A stretch of DNA of 13,118 bases from Acidobacteriota bacterium (GCA_021805955.1 JAJZDO010000402.1:1-13118); one strand, 5' to 3'. Numbered from the stretch's first letter, positions 1-8,174 are shown. A program made the numbers and translations. Notes: a model not told the origin generated them from the letters alone.

Positions 1-20
1 TTCTAGGCATTGCAATTGAT

Positions 21-1013
21 CTAAAAGCCCATGGCCACGCAGATGGCGGCGATGTCGCCGATTTGTTCTCCTAAAGCGGCAGGCACGATCTTACATGCCT
101 TGGCGGGAACGTCAAGCGCCTCTCTCTGCATGACGATTCGCGCCGGCGCGAGAAGGCTGTCTCCGAAGCGCATGGCGAGTCCGCCGATGACAATCAGCTC
201 TGGATTCAGCAAGTCGACAAGAATCGCCAGAGCCTCTCCGAGACGTTCCGCCGTGCTGTGGACAATTCGTTTTGCCACTGCATCGCCTTGCCGCGCGGCA
301 TCGGCAACATCCTTGGCGGTGAGGGTTTTGTTGGCGATCAGTTGAGCAGCGAGCGAGGTCACTTCACCATTTTCGATCGCAGCGTTGACTTGCAGGACAG
401 CGGTCTGCGCCATCCCGCCTCCGCTGGCCCAACCTTCCACCGATCCCGCCTTGTTGTACCCGATCGGCCCGGAACTGGTGAGACGGACATGTCCGATTTC
501 GCCGGCTGTGTCCGAGACTCCGTGGTACAAGCGTCCATCGGCGATGATGCCTGCGCCGAAGCCGGTTCCCATGGTCAGGAAGATCATGTGCTGGGTGCCC
601 TGCCCCGCGCCGAAGCGATGTTCGGCGACCGCGCCTGCGTTGGCATCGTTTTCCAGCCTGCAATCGATGCCGAATTCGCGCTGCAGTGTCGAGACGATGG
701 GAACATTGTCCCAGTTGGGCAAATTAGGAGGCGATTGGATGACTCCGGCAACGCGATCCAATGGACCTCCGCAGCTGACGCCAATGGCGGCAATGTCGGC
801 CGGCGCGAGACCGTGCTTCTGGATGACTTGGTGAATGGTCTTCTGAATCATGTCCAGAGCGCGTTGCGGGCCCTGTTCCGGCAATGTCGGAAATGCAACT
901 CGCTCCAGGATGATGGGTGGCTCAGAGCAAAGCACAATGGCGGTCTTGGTGCCACCGACGTCGACGCCAATCCAGGTCTTCTTTGCGTTGTGTGGAACTT
1001 TCGTTTCATTCAT
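21..1013 (-). CDS. ROK-family sugar kinase (glucokinase-like), zinc motif lost
   Basis: Predicted cytoplasmic ATP-dependent hexose or N-acylhexosamine kinase of the ROK family; 330 residues is a normal length. The phosphate-binding loop GVDVGGTKTA is at residues 16-25, the catalytic segment LENDANAGA is at 120-128 with Asp123 as the expected base, the second glycine-rich loop GTGFGAG is at 149-155, and the sugar-contacting AGEIGH is at 170-175. The usual CxCGxxGCxE zinc site is replaced by IGYNKAGSVE (184-193), so all three cysteines are absent; similar zinc-less forms occur in some ROK subgroups. There is no signal peptide. The ATG lies only 8 bases after the stop of the upstream epimerase-like gene and has no clear Shine-Dalgarno sequence, which suggests translational coupling. 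The sugar specificity cannot be read from sequence; glucose, mannose or GlcNAc would all fit the neighbouring hydrolases. Confidence 0.9.
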   Translation of the reverse strand: MNETKVPHNAKKTWIGVDVGGTKTAIVLCSEPPIILERVAFPTLPEQGPQRALDMIQKTIHQVIQKHGLAPADIAAIGVSCGGPLDRVAGVIQSPPNLPNWDNVPIVSTLQREFGIDCRLENDANAGAVAEHRFGAGQGTQHMIFLTMGTGFGAGIIADGRLYHGVSDTAGEIGHVRLTSSGPIGYNKAGSVEGWASGGGMAQTAVLQVNAAIENGEVTSLAAQLIANKTLTAKDVADAARQGDAVAKRIVHSTAERLGEALAILVDLLNPELIVIGGLAMRFGDSLLAPARIVMQREALDVPAKACKIVPAALGEQIGDIAAICVAMGF

Positions 1014-1021
1014 AGGAAGCT

Positions 1022-2200
1022 TTACCGGGAAACGAGACGGCCAGGATTGGGTAAGAGAAAATCTCTACATCCCAAGGCGTGAATGGAAAAGGAAGACTTG
1101 GAACGCTCACCATGGAGGACGATAGCGTCATCTTCTGTTTCGACGTTTTCGATGGAGTGTATTCCATCCGGAATCGCAAACAGAAAAATCAAATACCGCG
1201 CCGCTTTTTGTCCGTGTGCAGGAATGACACACCAGGTCGGGGTACCAAAGATGTTTCCTCTGCGACGCGCCTCTTCACCTCGAACAGAGAACGGCGTGGT
1301 ACCAAATTCCATTCCGCGGGCTTGAGTGTTGCCATTCCATGGCCGGCCCGACCGCGCACAGTTCTCCTCCCAGATTGCCATCCATGGAAAGTCCTCGCGG
1401 CGAAAACAATATCCCACGCCCAGGCGTAGCTTCCAGTTCATCGCCAGCAGGAATTCCACCTTGCGCCGCGGATCAAGCTCGACTGCGGCCCCAAAGCCAA
1501 AACCTTCGACCAAGAAAGGCCGCCTCAGATCCACGGTCGCTCCATCGGCGCCATGGCGCGGCGCAAAGGGCCATGAAAATTCCCGATTGGTCGCGAGCAG
1601 CGAACCGCCTTCATACTCCGTCGGCGAGGTTATTCCGAGAGTGGCCGATACGGCCAACGTGCTATCGGCGTGAGTCAAAAATGGAGGAGAGAAGGTCGCA
1701 TGCTCCACCCATTGGCAGATGTGATCGACGTCGCGTTCGTTGTGGACAGTTTCTTCCACGTACACGACACTCTGCCGATTCGGCAGACGGATGATCCGTT
1801 CGAAGTCAAGTTGCGCGACGGGCAAGTGCACGGTCCATCGACATGCGGCACTTTCCGCCTCGGCCAATTCATGCACGATCCAACGCCCTGCACCTGCCTC
1901 GCCATGAATGGGAAGGCCTGCTGCAGCTTCTTCCGGGGAGGGAGCTCCGAAATAATCGAGGCACAGAGCATGGCCCGTAAAGCCTCCCGTCTCCAATTGC
2001 TCGTCCAGCCGACTTCCAGCGCGCCCAGGAGCCATCCATGGTGATTCCCAAAGCACGTTCTCAGACGACGCCCCATTTTGATTGGAGAAGCGGAACTCGG
2101 CGAGATGGCCGCCCTGCGTCAGAGCGGTCATCTCGACCAGACCATTGGCCAGTCGCGTGGCATCGCGCCCTTTCCATCGAATGGATTCGGTCGCCAGCAT
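1022..2200 (-). CDS. aldose 1-epimerase-like (galactose mutarotase superfamily) protein
   Basis: A 392-residue protein without a signal peptide that reads as a beta-sandwich of the galactose mutarotase-like superfamily. Supporting features are an IHGEAGAGRW segment (98-107, with His99 in the place of the conserved mutarotase HG motif), WVEHATFSPPF (164-174, second conserved His167), GMEFGTTPF (296-304), and alternating beta-strand-like stretches throughout. The likely role is anomer interconversion or binding of a sugar released by the neighbouring hydrolases. Exact substrate and catalytic activity are unproven; it may be a non-enzymatic relative. The frame stays open up to a TTG at 2230, but I chose the ATG at 2200 because GGGGGAG lies 6 bases before it, an excellent ribosome binding site. 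It is preceded by the GH38 gene (64 bases, holding a terminator-like hairpin) and followed after 8 bases by the ROK kinase, with which it is probably co-transcribed. Confidence 0.75.
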   Translation of the reverse strand: MLATESIRWKGRDATRLANGLVEMTALTQGGHLAEFRFSNQNGASSENVLWESPWMAPGRAGSRLDEQLETGGFTGHALCLDYFGAPSPEEAAAGLPIHGEAGAGRWIVHELAEAESAACRWTVHLPVAQLDFERIIRLPNRQSVVYVEETVHNERDVDHICQWVEHATFSPPFLTHADSTLAVSATLGITSPTEYEGGSLLATNREFSWPFAPRHGADGATVDLRRPFLVEGFGFGAAVELDPRRKVEFLLAMNWKLRLGVGYCFRREDFPWMAIWEENCARSGRPWNGNTQARGMEFGTTPFSVRGEEARRRGNIFGTPTWCVIPAHGQKAARYLIFLFAIPDGIHSIENVETEDDAIVLHGERSKSSFSIHALGCRDFLLPNPGRLVSR

Positions 2201-2203
2201 CAA

Positions 2204-2213
2204 AAGCTCCCCC
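2204..2213 (-). promoter_or_regulatory. strong ribosome binding site deciding the epimerase-like gene start
   Basis: On the minus strand GGGGGAG sits 6 bases upstream of the ATG at 2200. This supports that start over the in-frame TTG at 2230, which has no comparable signal. Confidence 0.7.
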
Positions 2214-2228
2214 AATTGAAGCCCATTC

Positions 2229-2248
2229 AAAAAGATCGGCTCCCGATC
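2229..2248 (-). terminator. small intrinsic-terminator-like hairpin between GH38 and epimerase genes
   Basis: Read on the minus strand, GATCGG (2243-2248) pairs perfectly with CCGATC (2234-2239) across a 3-base loop GAG, and is followed directly by five T residues (2229-2233). The 6 bp stem is short, so termination is likely partial. It would lower expression of the epimerase-like and ROK genes relative to the mannosidase, or it marks the end of the GH38 transcript. Confidence 0.5.
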
Positions 2249-2264
2249 GTTCTCGCGATAACGA
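2247..2264. repeat. 18-base near-perfect palindrome after the GH38 stop codon
   Basis: TCGTTCTCGCGATAACGA matches its own reverse complement at 16 of 18 positions; the mismatched pair is at positions 6 and 13. It begins directly after the GH38 stop codon (2265-2267) and overlaps the first stem arm of the terminator-like hairpin by two bases. The symmetry resembles a dimeric repressor operator of the LacI type, but it could also extend the RNA secondary structure of the terminator. Confidence 0.4.
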
Positions 2265-5200
2265 CTACTTCTGACCGTGCGGATAATCGATCCGAACGGA
2301 CATGATGTCGTAGGGATGAATTGGCACGGTAATCTCGTCCGAGCCGGTGATCGACAGCGGCGATCCTTCAGGCTTCTCCATTAAATTCGTCATGGTTGCA
2401 GACGTAGCTCCCGACGGAACATGGATTTTGACATCGCTGTCCTTGCCCGCCCAGTCATAGAAGTGGAGGATGAGTCCGTTGGAATCCTCAGCCTTTTTCA
2501 CCGCGCTGAGAACTACGTTGCTATCGTCCACCATGATGAAGGAATGCTCCAACGGAAGTGTCCCGGAGTGCGCTTCCACCTGCATTGCTTTGAGCTTATA
2601 GTTATAGTCATAGCCATGGCGGACGGTCAGTGCTGTCTTCCAATCGCCGGCATGCGGATAGAGAGCAAATGTGAAGTGGTTGTGGCCGCGGTCGGCGTTG
2701 GGATCGGGAGATACGGGTGAGCGCAGGAAGGTAAGCCGCAGCACGTTGTCTTTGCAATCGTACCCGTACTTCGAGTTGTTAATGATCGAGACGCCATTGG
2801 TTCCATTGCCTAAGTCGGCCCAGCGCAGTGCGGAGACTTCAAACTTCGCCTCATCCCAGCTGTTATCCCGCGTCGTCGGCCGCTCGATCGTTCCAAAAGG
2901 AATTTCATAGGTGGCCATCTTACTAGTCACCGACAGTGGGAAAGCTGACTTGAGCAGAACGTGCGTCTCATGCCAATCAATATCATTCACGATATTGACC
3001 TGGTCGGAATTTGCGTACAGCTGGATATCCTGAACGAACTTCGAGCTCTGCCAGTGCCGCGATACGCGGATCACAGCGCGGAAGGGGCTCTGTTCCACCA
3101 GCTTTACGGAGTCGACCTCCGTGATAGGAGTCATGTGATCCAAGGTTCCTGGATCAATGTTCCACGCATCGTCGGCGATTGGAGTGTCCTTGAATGTCTG
3201 TAACTGGTTGCCACAAGCACCCGGCGCCAGCGACTCGAAGTTATCCTTCTTGTTATAGAGACTGGTGATGCAACCCGTGCTAGGATCCACAGTTACTTTG
3301 AGCGCCGCATTTTCCAGAGTCATCCCACTTACTTTGAGGTCGCTGGCGAACGGACGTTTCCCCGGGACCACATGTAACACCTCATATCCAAGCGAGGGAA
3401 CATCGCTCGCTTCCACTAACAAGTGGTAGGTGTTCGTCTGGGGATCGCTCGACAACACTTCAGACGGCAATACGCGATCTTTTACATCCAGAACGGAAAC
3501 TCCATTGGGAGTTGCCGCCGGCATTTGCAGATCGATCTTAACCAGCCCGGAGCGTTCCCATCCGAGCGGGTTCACAACCACCACCGGTACAGTTCCAGCA
3601 GCACGAGTATCGATGCGCGCCTCAATAGTTCCCAGGGCTTTCGAGGAGACTTCATTGGTCGCCCAGTGCACTTGATCGAAGTCGCGCTGCGCATCTTTAT
3701 AGATGACGCCAATACCCGATCCAGCAGCCAGGTCATGAAATTCGTTGAATAGAACTTTCTTCCATGCTTCGTTCAACTCGGTTGCGGGATAGGAATGGCC
3801 ATCCAGCCATGCAATGGAAGAATACTTTTCTGAGTTCAGCAGCCACTCTTCGCTCTCGCGTATGTTTCGCTTTTGGTTAGCCTGCGTGGTATAGGTGCCA
3901 CGGTGGTGCTCAAAGTACAACTCATCGTTCCATGTAGGAATGGATATTTCACCCGCCGGCGGAGCAGGCAAAGCTCCAGCGCCATGGGCCATTGCCTGAT
4001 AGTTCCATGTAGGAGAGTCGGGAGCAACCTTCGCCTCAACGCTGGTGAAGTAGCTTTGGGCCGTGCCGAATTTCATTGTAGGGATGACGTTCCCCGGTTG
4101 CATCCAGTGCTCGCCCTCATCCAGAACCGCGCGGGTTGGCCCGCCTCCGTGATCGCCTATTCCATACAAATCCATGATCTCGAGAATGCCCGGCGAATAT
4201 GTTCTGGCCTTCACAAGGTCATTGGTCAACCGTATGGGGCTGAGGTCGTTATTTCCATAGCTGTGCGGAAAGTAGGCGAGCACCTTACTTCCGTCCGGAG
4301 ATTCCCACCAGAACAGCTTGAAGGGCAGCGGGTTGGTTTCGTTGGCCGCAAGCTTTTGCGTCACAAAATAATCGATGCCGGACTTCTTATAAATCTGCGG
4401 AAGTTGCCAGTTATAACCAAACGAGTCTGGATTCCAACCGATGCGCGTGGTGACGCCGTATAACTGTTGAAATTCCCGCTGCCCGATCAATAACTGCCGC
4501 ACCTGCGATTCCCCGCTCGGCATATTCAGGTCCGGTTCCACCCACATACCGCCCACGAGCTCCCAGCGGCCTTCCTGGATGCGCTTCTTGATCTCCGCAT
4601 TCATCTCAGGATATTTTTCCGCCATCCACTCGTTATATTGCGCAGCAGACTGCGTATAGGTGTAGTTGGGATATTCATCCATCAACTGAAGCGCCGTGCT
4701 GAAGGTGCGCCTCACCACGTCAACCGTCTCTGTCCTGGGCCATAGCCACGCCGCATCGATGTGTGAATTTCCGGTCAGGTGAAATGTGGCCTGTTGCAAA
4801 GTCGATTTGAGCGGCTCCATGTCTTGTTGCGACTGGCGCAGTGAGTTATCAAACTTCTGCTGATCGCTGGTCTGCAGCGCAGTCATATCGACGTCGCCGA
4901 TGGCCTTTTCCAGTTGGGCTTTCTCCGCAGGCACATCCTTTGCAAGATCAGGGATGAGCAACGCCGCGGAGACAAACTCGGTATACATGTCCTCCGGGTT
5001 TGGGCGGTTCGCCGGGAACTCAACGCGAGTCTGAATGGGCCGAATGAACGTTGATCCTCTGGAAGAACTCCCGATTCGAACTGCGACCAGCATCTTATCG
5101 CCGGGCTTGGCGGAACTGAAAAGAGCAATTGGCTCGAGATCGTCGCCGTTGGCAACGCGTTCACCGTTGAAGAACAACGTCACGGCGTCGCTCCGGAAGG

Positions 5201-5630
5201 AACTGATCCATATCCGGGAACCCGTCAGGTCATATCCATCCAGAGTCTTTGGAACCTCGACCCAAGTCCGCAGCCACACTGCATCGGTAGTGTTCACGCG
5301 GTACGGCGCGTGGATTACTTGCCAGGAAGAGTCATCGAGGCTTACCGATCCTCCGTGGTCTACATCCCCAATATGAAGTCGCCAATTTTCGATAGGAATC
5401 GAATTAAGTTTCGAAAGCCCTGCAACCACTGCCTGAGACTGGGACGACAAAGCCTTCAAGGCATCCGCGGTTTGCTGGGGGGCAAAGTTATTGGCTGCCC
5501 TGGCCCTATCGTTTTGCTGCGCTTTTGCGGAGGTAGAAATACAGAGAAGGGCGAAAAAAAGGGCCACGACGACAGCAAAATTTCTGCGGAGCAAACGCTG
5601 GGCTTGCACCTTAGGCAATGGATGAATCAT
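2265..5630 (-). CDS. exported GH38 alpha-mannosidase with N-terminal jelly-roll-like domain
   Basis: Predicted zinc-dependent retaining alpha-mannosidase of glycoside hydrolase family 38, 1121 residues. A Sec signal peptide covers residues 1-37 (RRNF, then a hydrophobic core, then AKA before Gln38). Residues about 80-205 look like a galactose-binding-type jelly roll (DSSWQVIHAPY, WLRTWVEVP, FFNGERVANGDD) similar to the first domain of GH2 enzymes. The GH38 catalytic domain starts near 282: NSHIDAAWLWP gives zinc ligands His290 and Asp292, NPDSFGYNWQLPQ gives the nucleophile and third ligand Asp402, and YGIGDHGGGPT gives the fourth ligand His494. The active site is therefore complete. A helical middle domain and a beta-sandwich C-terminus follow. 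GAGGAG lies 8 bases before the ATG. A near-consensus promoter lies about 90 bases upstream. The signal peptide places it outside the cytoplasm; many bacterial GH38 enzymes are cytoplasmic. Aglycone and linkage specificity are not evident. Confidence 0.95.
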   Translation of the reverse strand: MIHPLPKVQAQRLLRRNFAVVVALFFALLCISTSAKAQQNDRARAANNFAPQQTADALKALSSQSQAVVAGLSKLNSIPIENWRLHIGDVDHGGSVSLDDSSWQVIHAPYRVNTTDAVWLRTWVEVPKTLDGYDLTGSRIWISSFRSDAVTLFFNGERVANGDDLEPIALFSSAKPGDKMLVAVRIGSSSRGSTFIRPIQTRVEFPANRPNPEDMYTEFVSAALLIPDLAKDVPAEKAQLEKAIGDVDMTALQTSDQQKFDNSLRQSQQDMEPLKSTLQQATFHLTGNSHIDAAWLWPRTETVDVVRRTFSTALQLMDEYPNYTYTQSAAQYNEWMAEKYPEMNAEIKKRIQEGRWELVGGMWVEPDLNMPSGESQVRQLLIGQREFQQLYGVTTRIGWNPDSFGYNWQLPQIYKKSGIDYFVTQKLAANETNPLPFKLFWWESPDGSKVLAYFPHSYGNNDLSPIRLTNDLVKARTYSPGILEIMDLYGIGDHGGGPTRAVLDEGEHWMQPGNVIPTMKFGTAQSYFTSVEAKVAPDSPTWNYQAMAHGAGALPAPPAGEISIPTWNDELYFEHHRGTYTTQANQKRNIRESEEWLLNSEKYSSIAWLDGHSYPATELNEAWKKVLFNEFHDLAAGSGIGVIYKDAQRDFDQVHWATNEVSSKALGTIEARIDTRAAGTVPVVVVNPLGWERSGLVKIDLQMPAATPNGVSVLDVKDRVLPSEVLSSDPQTNTYHLLVEASDVPSLGYEVLHVVPGKRPFASDLKVSGMTLENAALKVTVDPSTGCITSLYNKKDNFESLAPGACGNQLQTFKDTPIADDAWNIDPGTLDHMTPITEVDSVKLVEQSPFRAVIRVSRHWQSSKFVQDIQLYANSDQVNIVNDIDWHETHVLLKSAFPLSVTSKMATYEIPFGTIERPTTRDNSWDEAKFEVSALRWADLGNGTNGVSIINNSKYGYDCKDNVLRLTFLRSPVSPDPNADRGHNHFTFALYPHAGDWKTALTVRHGYDYNYKLKAMQVEAHSGTLPLEHSFIMVDDSNVVLSAVKKAEDSNGLILHFYDWAGKDSDVKIHVPSGATSATMTNLMEKPEGSPLSITGSDEITVPIHPYDIMSVRIDYPHGQK

Positions 5631-5638
5631 GGGGTAAA

Positions 5639-5644
5639 CTCCTC
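5639..5644 (-). promoter_or_regulatory. ribosome binding site of the GH38 gene
   Basis: GAGGAG on the minus strand, 8 bases upstream of the ATG at 5630; it supports this start for the signal-peptide-bearing protein. Confidence 0.7.
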
Positions 5645-5720
5645 GAACGATCTCGGAACTGCAATCAACGATCCGTCAACAATACAAGGCGGACAAACAA
5701 ACCGTAACTGCGCCTCGCTA

Positions 5721-5748
5721 ATCATATAAGACCAAGACAATGTGTCAA
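5721..5748 (-). promoter_or_regulatory. sigma70-type promoter for the GH38 gene
   Basis: On the minus strand, TTGACA (5743-5748, full consensus -35) is followed after 16 bases by TATGAT (5721-5726, five of six -10 consensus bases). Initiation would fall near 5714, leaving an untranslated leader of about 84 bases before the ATG. This is the strongest promoter-like sequence in the window and faces the GH38/epimerase/ROK genes. Confidence 0.65.
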
Positions 5749-6050
5749 GGTCGGCCCAGAAACTGCGCCGCGCGTTGCACCACGGTGCTGCCGCCCCCAT
5801 AGACTGAAAGGCGCTAAAATCGCTGCAAATACGGGTGCTTGCGCGACGACGCGTAGGATTACCGTGCACTCTTAGTCGCGGATATCGTCGCATATCTCCA
5901 ACCTGTGGACACGGTGGGTGAACCTGTCCGGCAGGGCGCCATCAGTCGTCGCTACGTTGTCCTGCTATCGCAAGACATTCTGCATTCGCTCTGTCGACGC
6001 AGGAGAATTCGATCCAGTTTGGGGCGCGGCGATCACAGCGACCGTTTTCG

Positions 6051-6056
6051 TATAAT
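6051..6056 (+). promoter_or_regulatory. consensus -10 box upstream of the GH63-like gene
   Basis: TATAAT lies 84 bases before the ATG at 6140. No recognisable -35 hexamer lies 15-19 bases upstream, so activator dependence is possible. Perfect 6-base arms CAGCGA (6036-6041) and TCGCTG (6057-6062) flank it, and CAAAAGTTTTG (6070-6080) lies just downstream; either could be an operator, but short arms like these can occur by chance. Confidence 0.4.
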
Positions 6057-6139
6057 TCGCTGGTTCGTGCAAAAGTTTTGTTTCCTGCCGGCACCTCGAC
6101 CATGTACGCTTCACGACAACCCTAGATACGGGAGATACC

Positions 6140-8092
6140 ATGAAAATCCTCCGCGAGCATCCTGGAAGTGCATGCTTCCTTCCGCTGATTCTGTTGGTTG
6201 CACAGTGTGCTATCGGCTTCGCCCAGGCTCCGGCGGCTTCACAGCATTCGCCGCAATACGCAGTAGTGCAGCAGCGACTGGCGCGCGGTTGGAACACGTG
6301 GGACACGCACAGCGCCATCACTCAGGTCCTGCTGCCTGAAGGCCTGGCGGTCCGAGTGGGAATCAAGCATCAGGGAACGGAGGGTTCGGACAGATTTCTT
6401 CCAACTGCATTGATCGGACGTCAGGGCAAGGATGACGAGCGAGTTATTCCCGGCCCCCACGCCTATGACGGCAGCTATACCGATCTGAAGTTGCTATGGC
6501 ATGGCCACGCCATCCGCATCCAGAGCGCGCATGATGGAAATGACCTCGTATTGCTCGCGACCCCGCTTCCGTCGACGACAGACTCCCATCTTCCAGCGGA
6601 AATCGTCTTTTCCGCCGGGACGCTCTGGAATCGGCCCGGTACTGTCGTGAAGAAAACTGACCGGATGGAAGCGCAACTTCCAGATCGGACCATCTCCATA
6701 TTTTTGTCCGGGATCGATACATCTGACGTGAACTTGCCCATTTCTGGCGCTTACTTTTCCGCGGACCTGAACTCACCGGTCGGACTGAGCACAGGCAAGC
6801 CACGGACCATGGCGGAGATTCAAAGTGCATTGGAGCGCGAGCGACTGGCCTATCGCCGATCGGTGTCAGCCTTTGGAAGTCGAGCACCGGTGGCAGATGC
6901 GATCCAGACCGTAATCGGATGGGATACGATCTACGAGCCACAAGGCCGGCGGGTGATTTCACCTGTGAGCCGCATTTGGAGCGTCAGATGGGGCGGCTAT
7001 GTTCTGTTCGATTGGGACACGTTTTTCGCCGCAACTCTAGCCGCAACTGGGGACCGAGATCTGGCGTACGCGAATGCGATCGAAATCTGCCGCGAGGCGA
7101 CGCGCCAGGGCTTCGTCCCGAACTATGCGCGTAGTCAGGGCTGGAAGAGCGCGGACCGCTCGGAGCCACCCGTCGGAGCGATCACAGTGCTGGGACTCTA
7201 CCGGAAGTTTCATGATCGCTGGCTACTCGAAGACACCTTTGCGCCTTTGCTCACGTGGAACCGGTGGTGGGCGGAACATCGCGACCGCCAAGGTTACCTG
7301 GTGTGGGGTAGCGACGGCGAGAATCAGCCGGTGAATCTCGACGACAGGTCTGTCGGAACCCGTGCCGGCGCCATCCTCGAATCGGGCCTCGATAACAGCC
7401 CGATGTATGACGGCGCAAGCTACGACGGAACGACACATCAACTGGCCTTCGCCGATGTCGGGCTGATGGGAATGTACATTGCCGACTGCGACGCCCTGGC
7501 AAAGATCGCCGAAATTCTGGGCAGGACTGCGGAGGCTGAGGAACTGCACAAGCGGGCTCGAAAATATCGCGCTTCTCTGGCGACCTTGTGGAGTGAAAAA
7601 GCGGGAATTTTTCTTAACAAGGATCTGCGCACGGGGCAGTTCAGCTATCGGCTTTCACCGACCAATTTCTATCCCATGCTGGCGCGGGCAGCTACGCCGG
7701 AGCAGGCCCGGCGCATGGTCGACGAACATCTCCTGAATCCGAAGGAATTCTGGGGCGAGTGGGTGATCCCCTCAATCGCCAGAGATGATCCGGCGTTCAA
7801 AGATCAGAACTACTGGCGCGGCCGCATTTGGGGACCGATGAATTACCTGGTTTATCTGGGCCTGCAAAACTACCATGAACCGGACATCGACCGTGCCAGA
7901 GTCGAGTTAGCGCAGAAGTCACTGGATTTGTTCTTGAAGGATTGGCAGGCGAACGGTCACGTGCATGAAAACTACAACGCCATCACCGGCAGCGGCGATG
8001 ACGTGACAAACAGTGACCGCTTCTACCACTGGGGAGCGCTGCTGGGACTGATCGATCTGCAGGAGCACGATTCCGCTGCGAATGCTGAATAA
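6140..8092 (+). CDS. exported GH63-like (MGH1-like) alpha-glycosidase
   Basis: A 650-residue predicted inverting glycosidase with an (alpha/alpha)6 catalytic domain related to GH63 and the mannosylglycerate hydrolase-like group. A signal peptide ends near Ala30 (AQA before Pro31); Gln before Cys23 rules out a lipobox. A beta-sandwich region starts with RGWNTWDTHS (49-58) and runs to about 230. In the toroid, FDWDTFF is at 290-296, ESGLDNSPMYD is at 414-424 with Asp418 as expected general acid, NYWRGRIWGPMNYL is at 557-570, and VHENYNAITG is at 608-617 with Glu610 as expected general base. GGGAG lies 5 bases before the ATG. The gene is transcribed alone, divergently from the GH38 group and convergently with the lipoprotein gene. 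Family relatives act on alpha-glucosides, alpha-mannosides or mannosylglycerate-type compounds; the actual substrate is unknown. Confidence 0.85.
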   Translation: MKILREHPGSACFLPLILLVAQCAIGFAQAPAASQHSPQYAVVQQRLARGWNTWDTHSAITQVLLPEGLAVRVGIKHQGTEGSDRFLPTALIGRQGKDDERVIPGPHAYDGSYTDLKLLWHGHAIRIQSAHDGNDLVLLATPLPSTTDSHLPAEIVFSAGTLWNRPGTVVKKTDRMEAQLPDRTISIFLSGIDTSDVNLPISGAYFSADLNSPVGLSTGKPRTMAEIQSALERERLAYRRSVSAFGSRAPVADAIQTVIGWDTIYEPQGRRVISPVSRIWSVRWGGYVLFDWDTFFAATLAATGDRDLAYANAIEICREATRQGFVPNYARSQGWKSADRSEPPVGAITVLGLYRKFHDRWLLEDTFAPLLTWNRWWAEHRDRQGYLVWGSDGENQPVNLDDRSVGTRAGAILESGLDNSPMYDGASYDGTTHQLAFADVGLMGMYIADCDALAKIAEILGRTAEAEELHKRARKYRASLATLWSEKAGIFLNKDLRTGQFSYRLSPTNFYPMLARAATPEQARRMVDEHLLNPKEFWGEWVIPSIARDDPAFKDQNYWRGRIWGPMNYLVYLGLQNYHEPDIDRARVELAQKSLDLFLKDWQANGHVHENYNAITGSGDDVTNSDRFYHWGALLGLIDLQEHDSAANAE

Positions 8093-8102
8093 CCCATCCT
8101 CG

Positions 8103-8157
8103 GGCAGCCATCGATATCATTGACGCCGGTCATGCGCCATAGCGAGTAGTGGCTGCC
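8103..8157. repeat. inverted repeat GGCAGCCA / TGGCTGCC
   Basis: Perfect 8-base arms at 8103-8110 and 8150-8157 with a 39-base spacer that itself contains TGAC/GTCA. It lies 11 bases after the GH63-like stop codon. Confidence 0.4.
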
Positions 8158-8174
8158 GTGCTCTCGATGTCGCT

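Larger units (their letters stand above)
5631..6139. promoter_or_regulatory. divergent regulatory region between GH38 and GH63-like genes
   Basis: This 509-base region has no convincing gene; the open frames crossing it have no family signature. It holds the GH38 promoter on the left side and a consensus -10 box for the GH63-like gene on the right. The GH38 leader contains AACGATC twice, 21 bases apart (5646-5652 and 5667-5673). The middle part (about 5760-6020) shows only short repeats, such as GGACA/TGTCC around 5907-5930, and nothing I can name. Confidence 0.5.

Noticed and set aside
258..1082. 274-residue plus-strand open frame opposite the ROK kinase
   Set aside because: It is antisense to a clear ROK gene with complete motifs, and its translation has no family features.
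2201..2230. TTG start giving ten extra residues on the epimerase-like protein
   Set aside because: The added segment is largely the ribosome binding site of the ATG at 2200 and would be an unlikely N-terminus.
6140..6229. Lipoprotein signal in the GH63-like protein (Cys23)
   Set aside because: The residue before Cys is Gln, which is not accepted in a lipobox; AQA at 28-30 fits an ordinary signal peptidase I site.
6444..6962. 172-residue minus-strand open frame within the GH63-like gene
   Set aside because: Antisense to a well-supported gene; very Arg/Ser-rich translation typical of a shadow frame.
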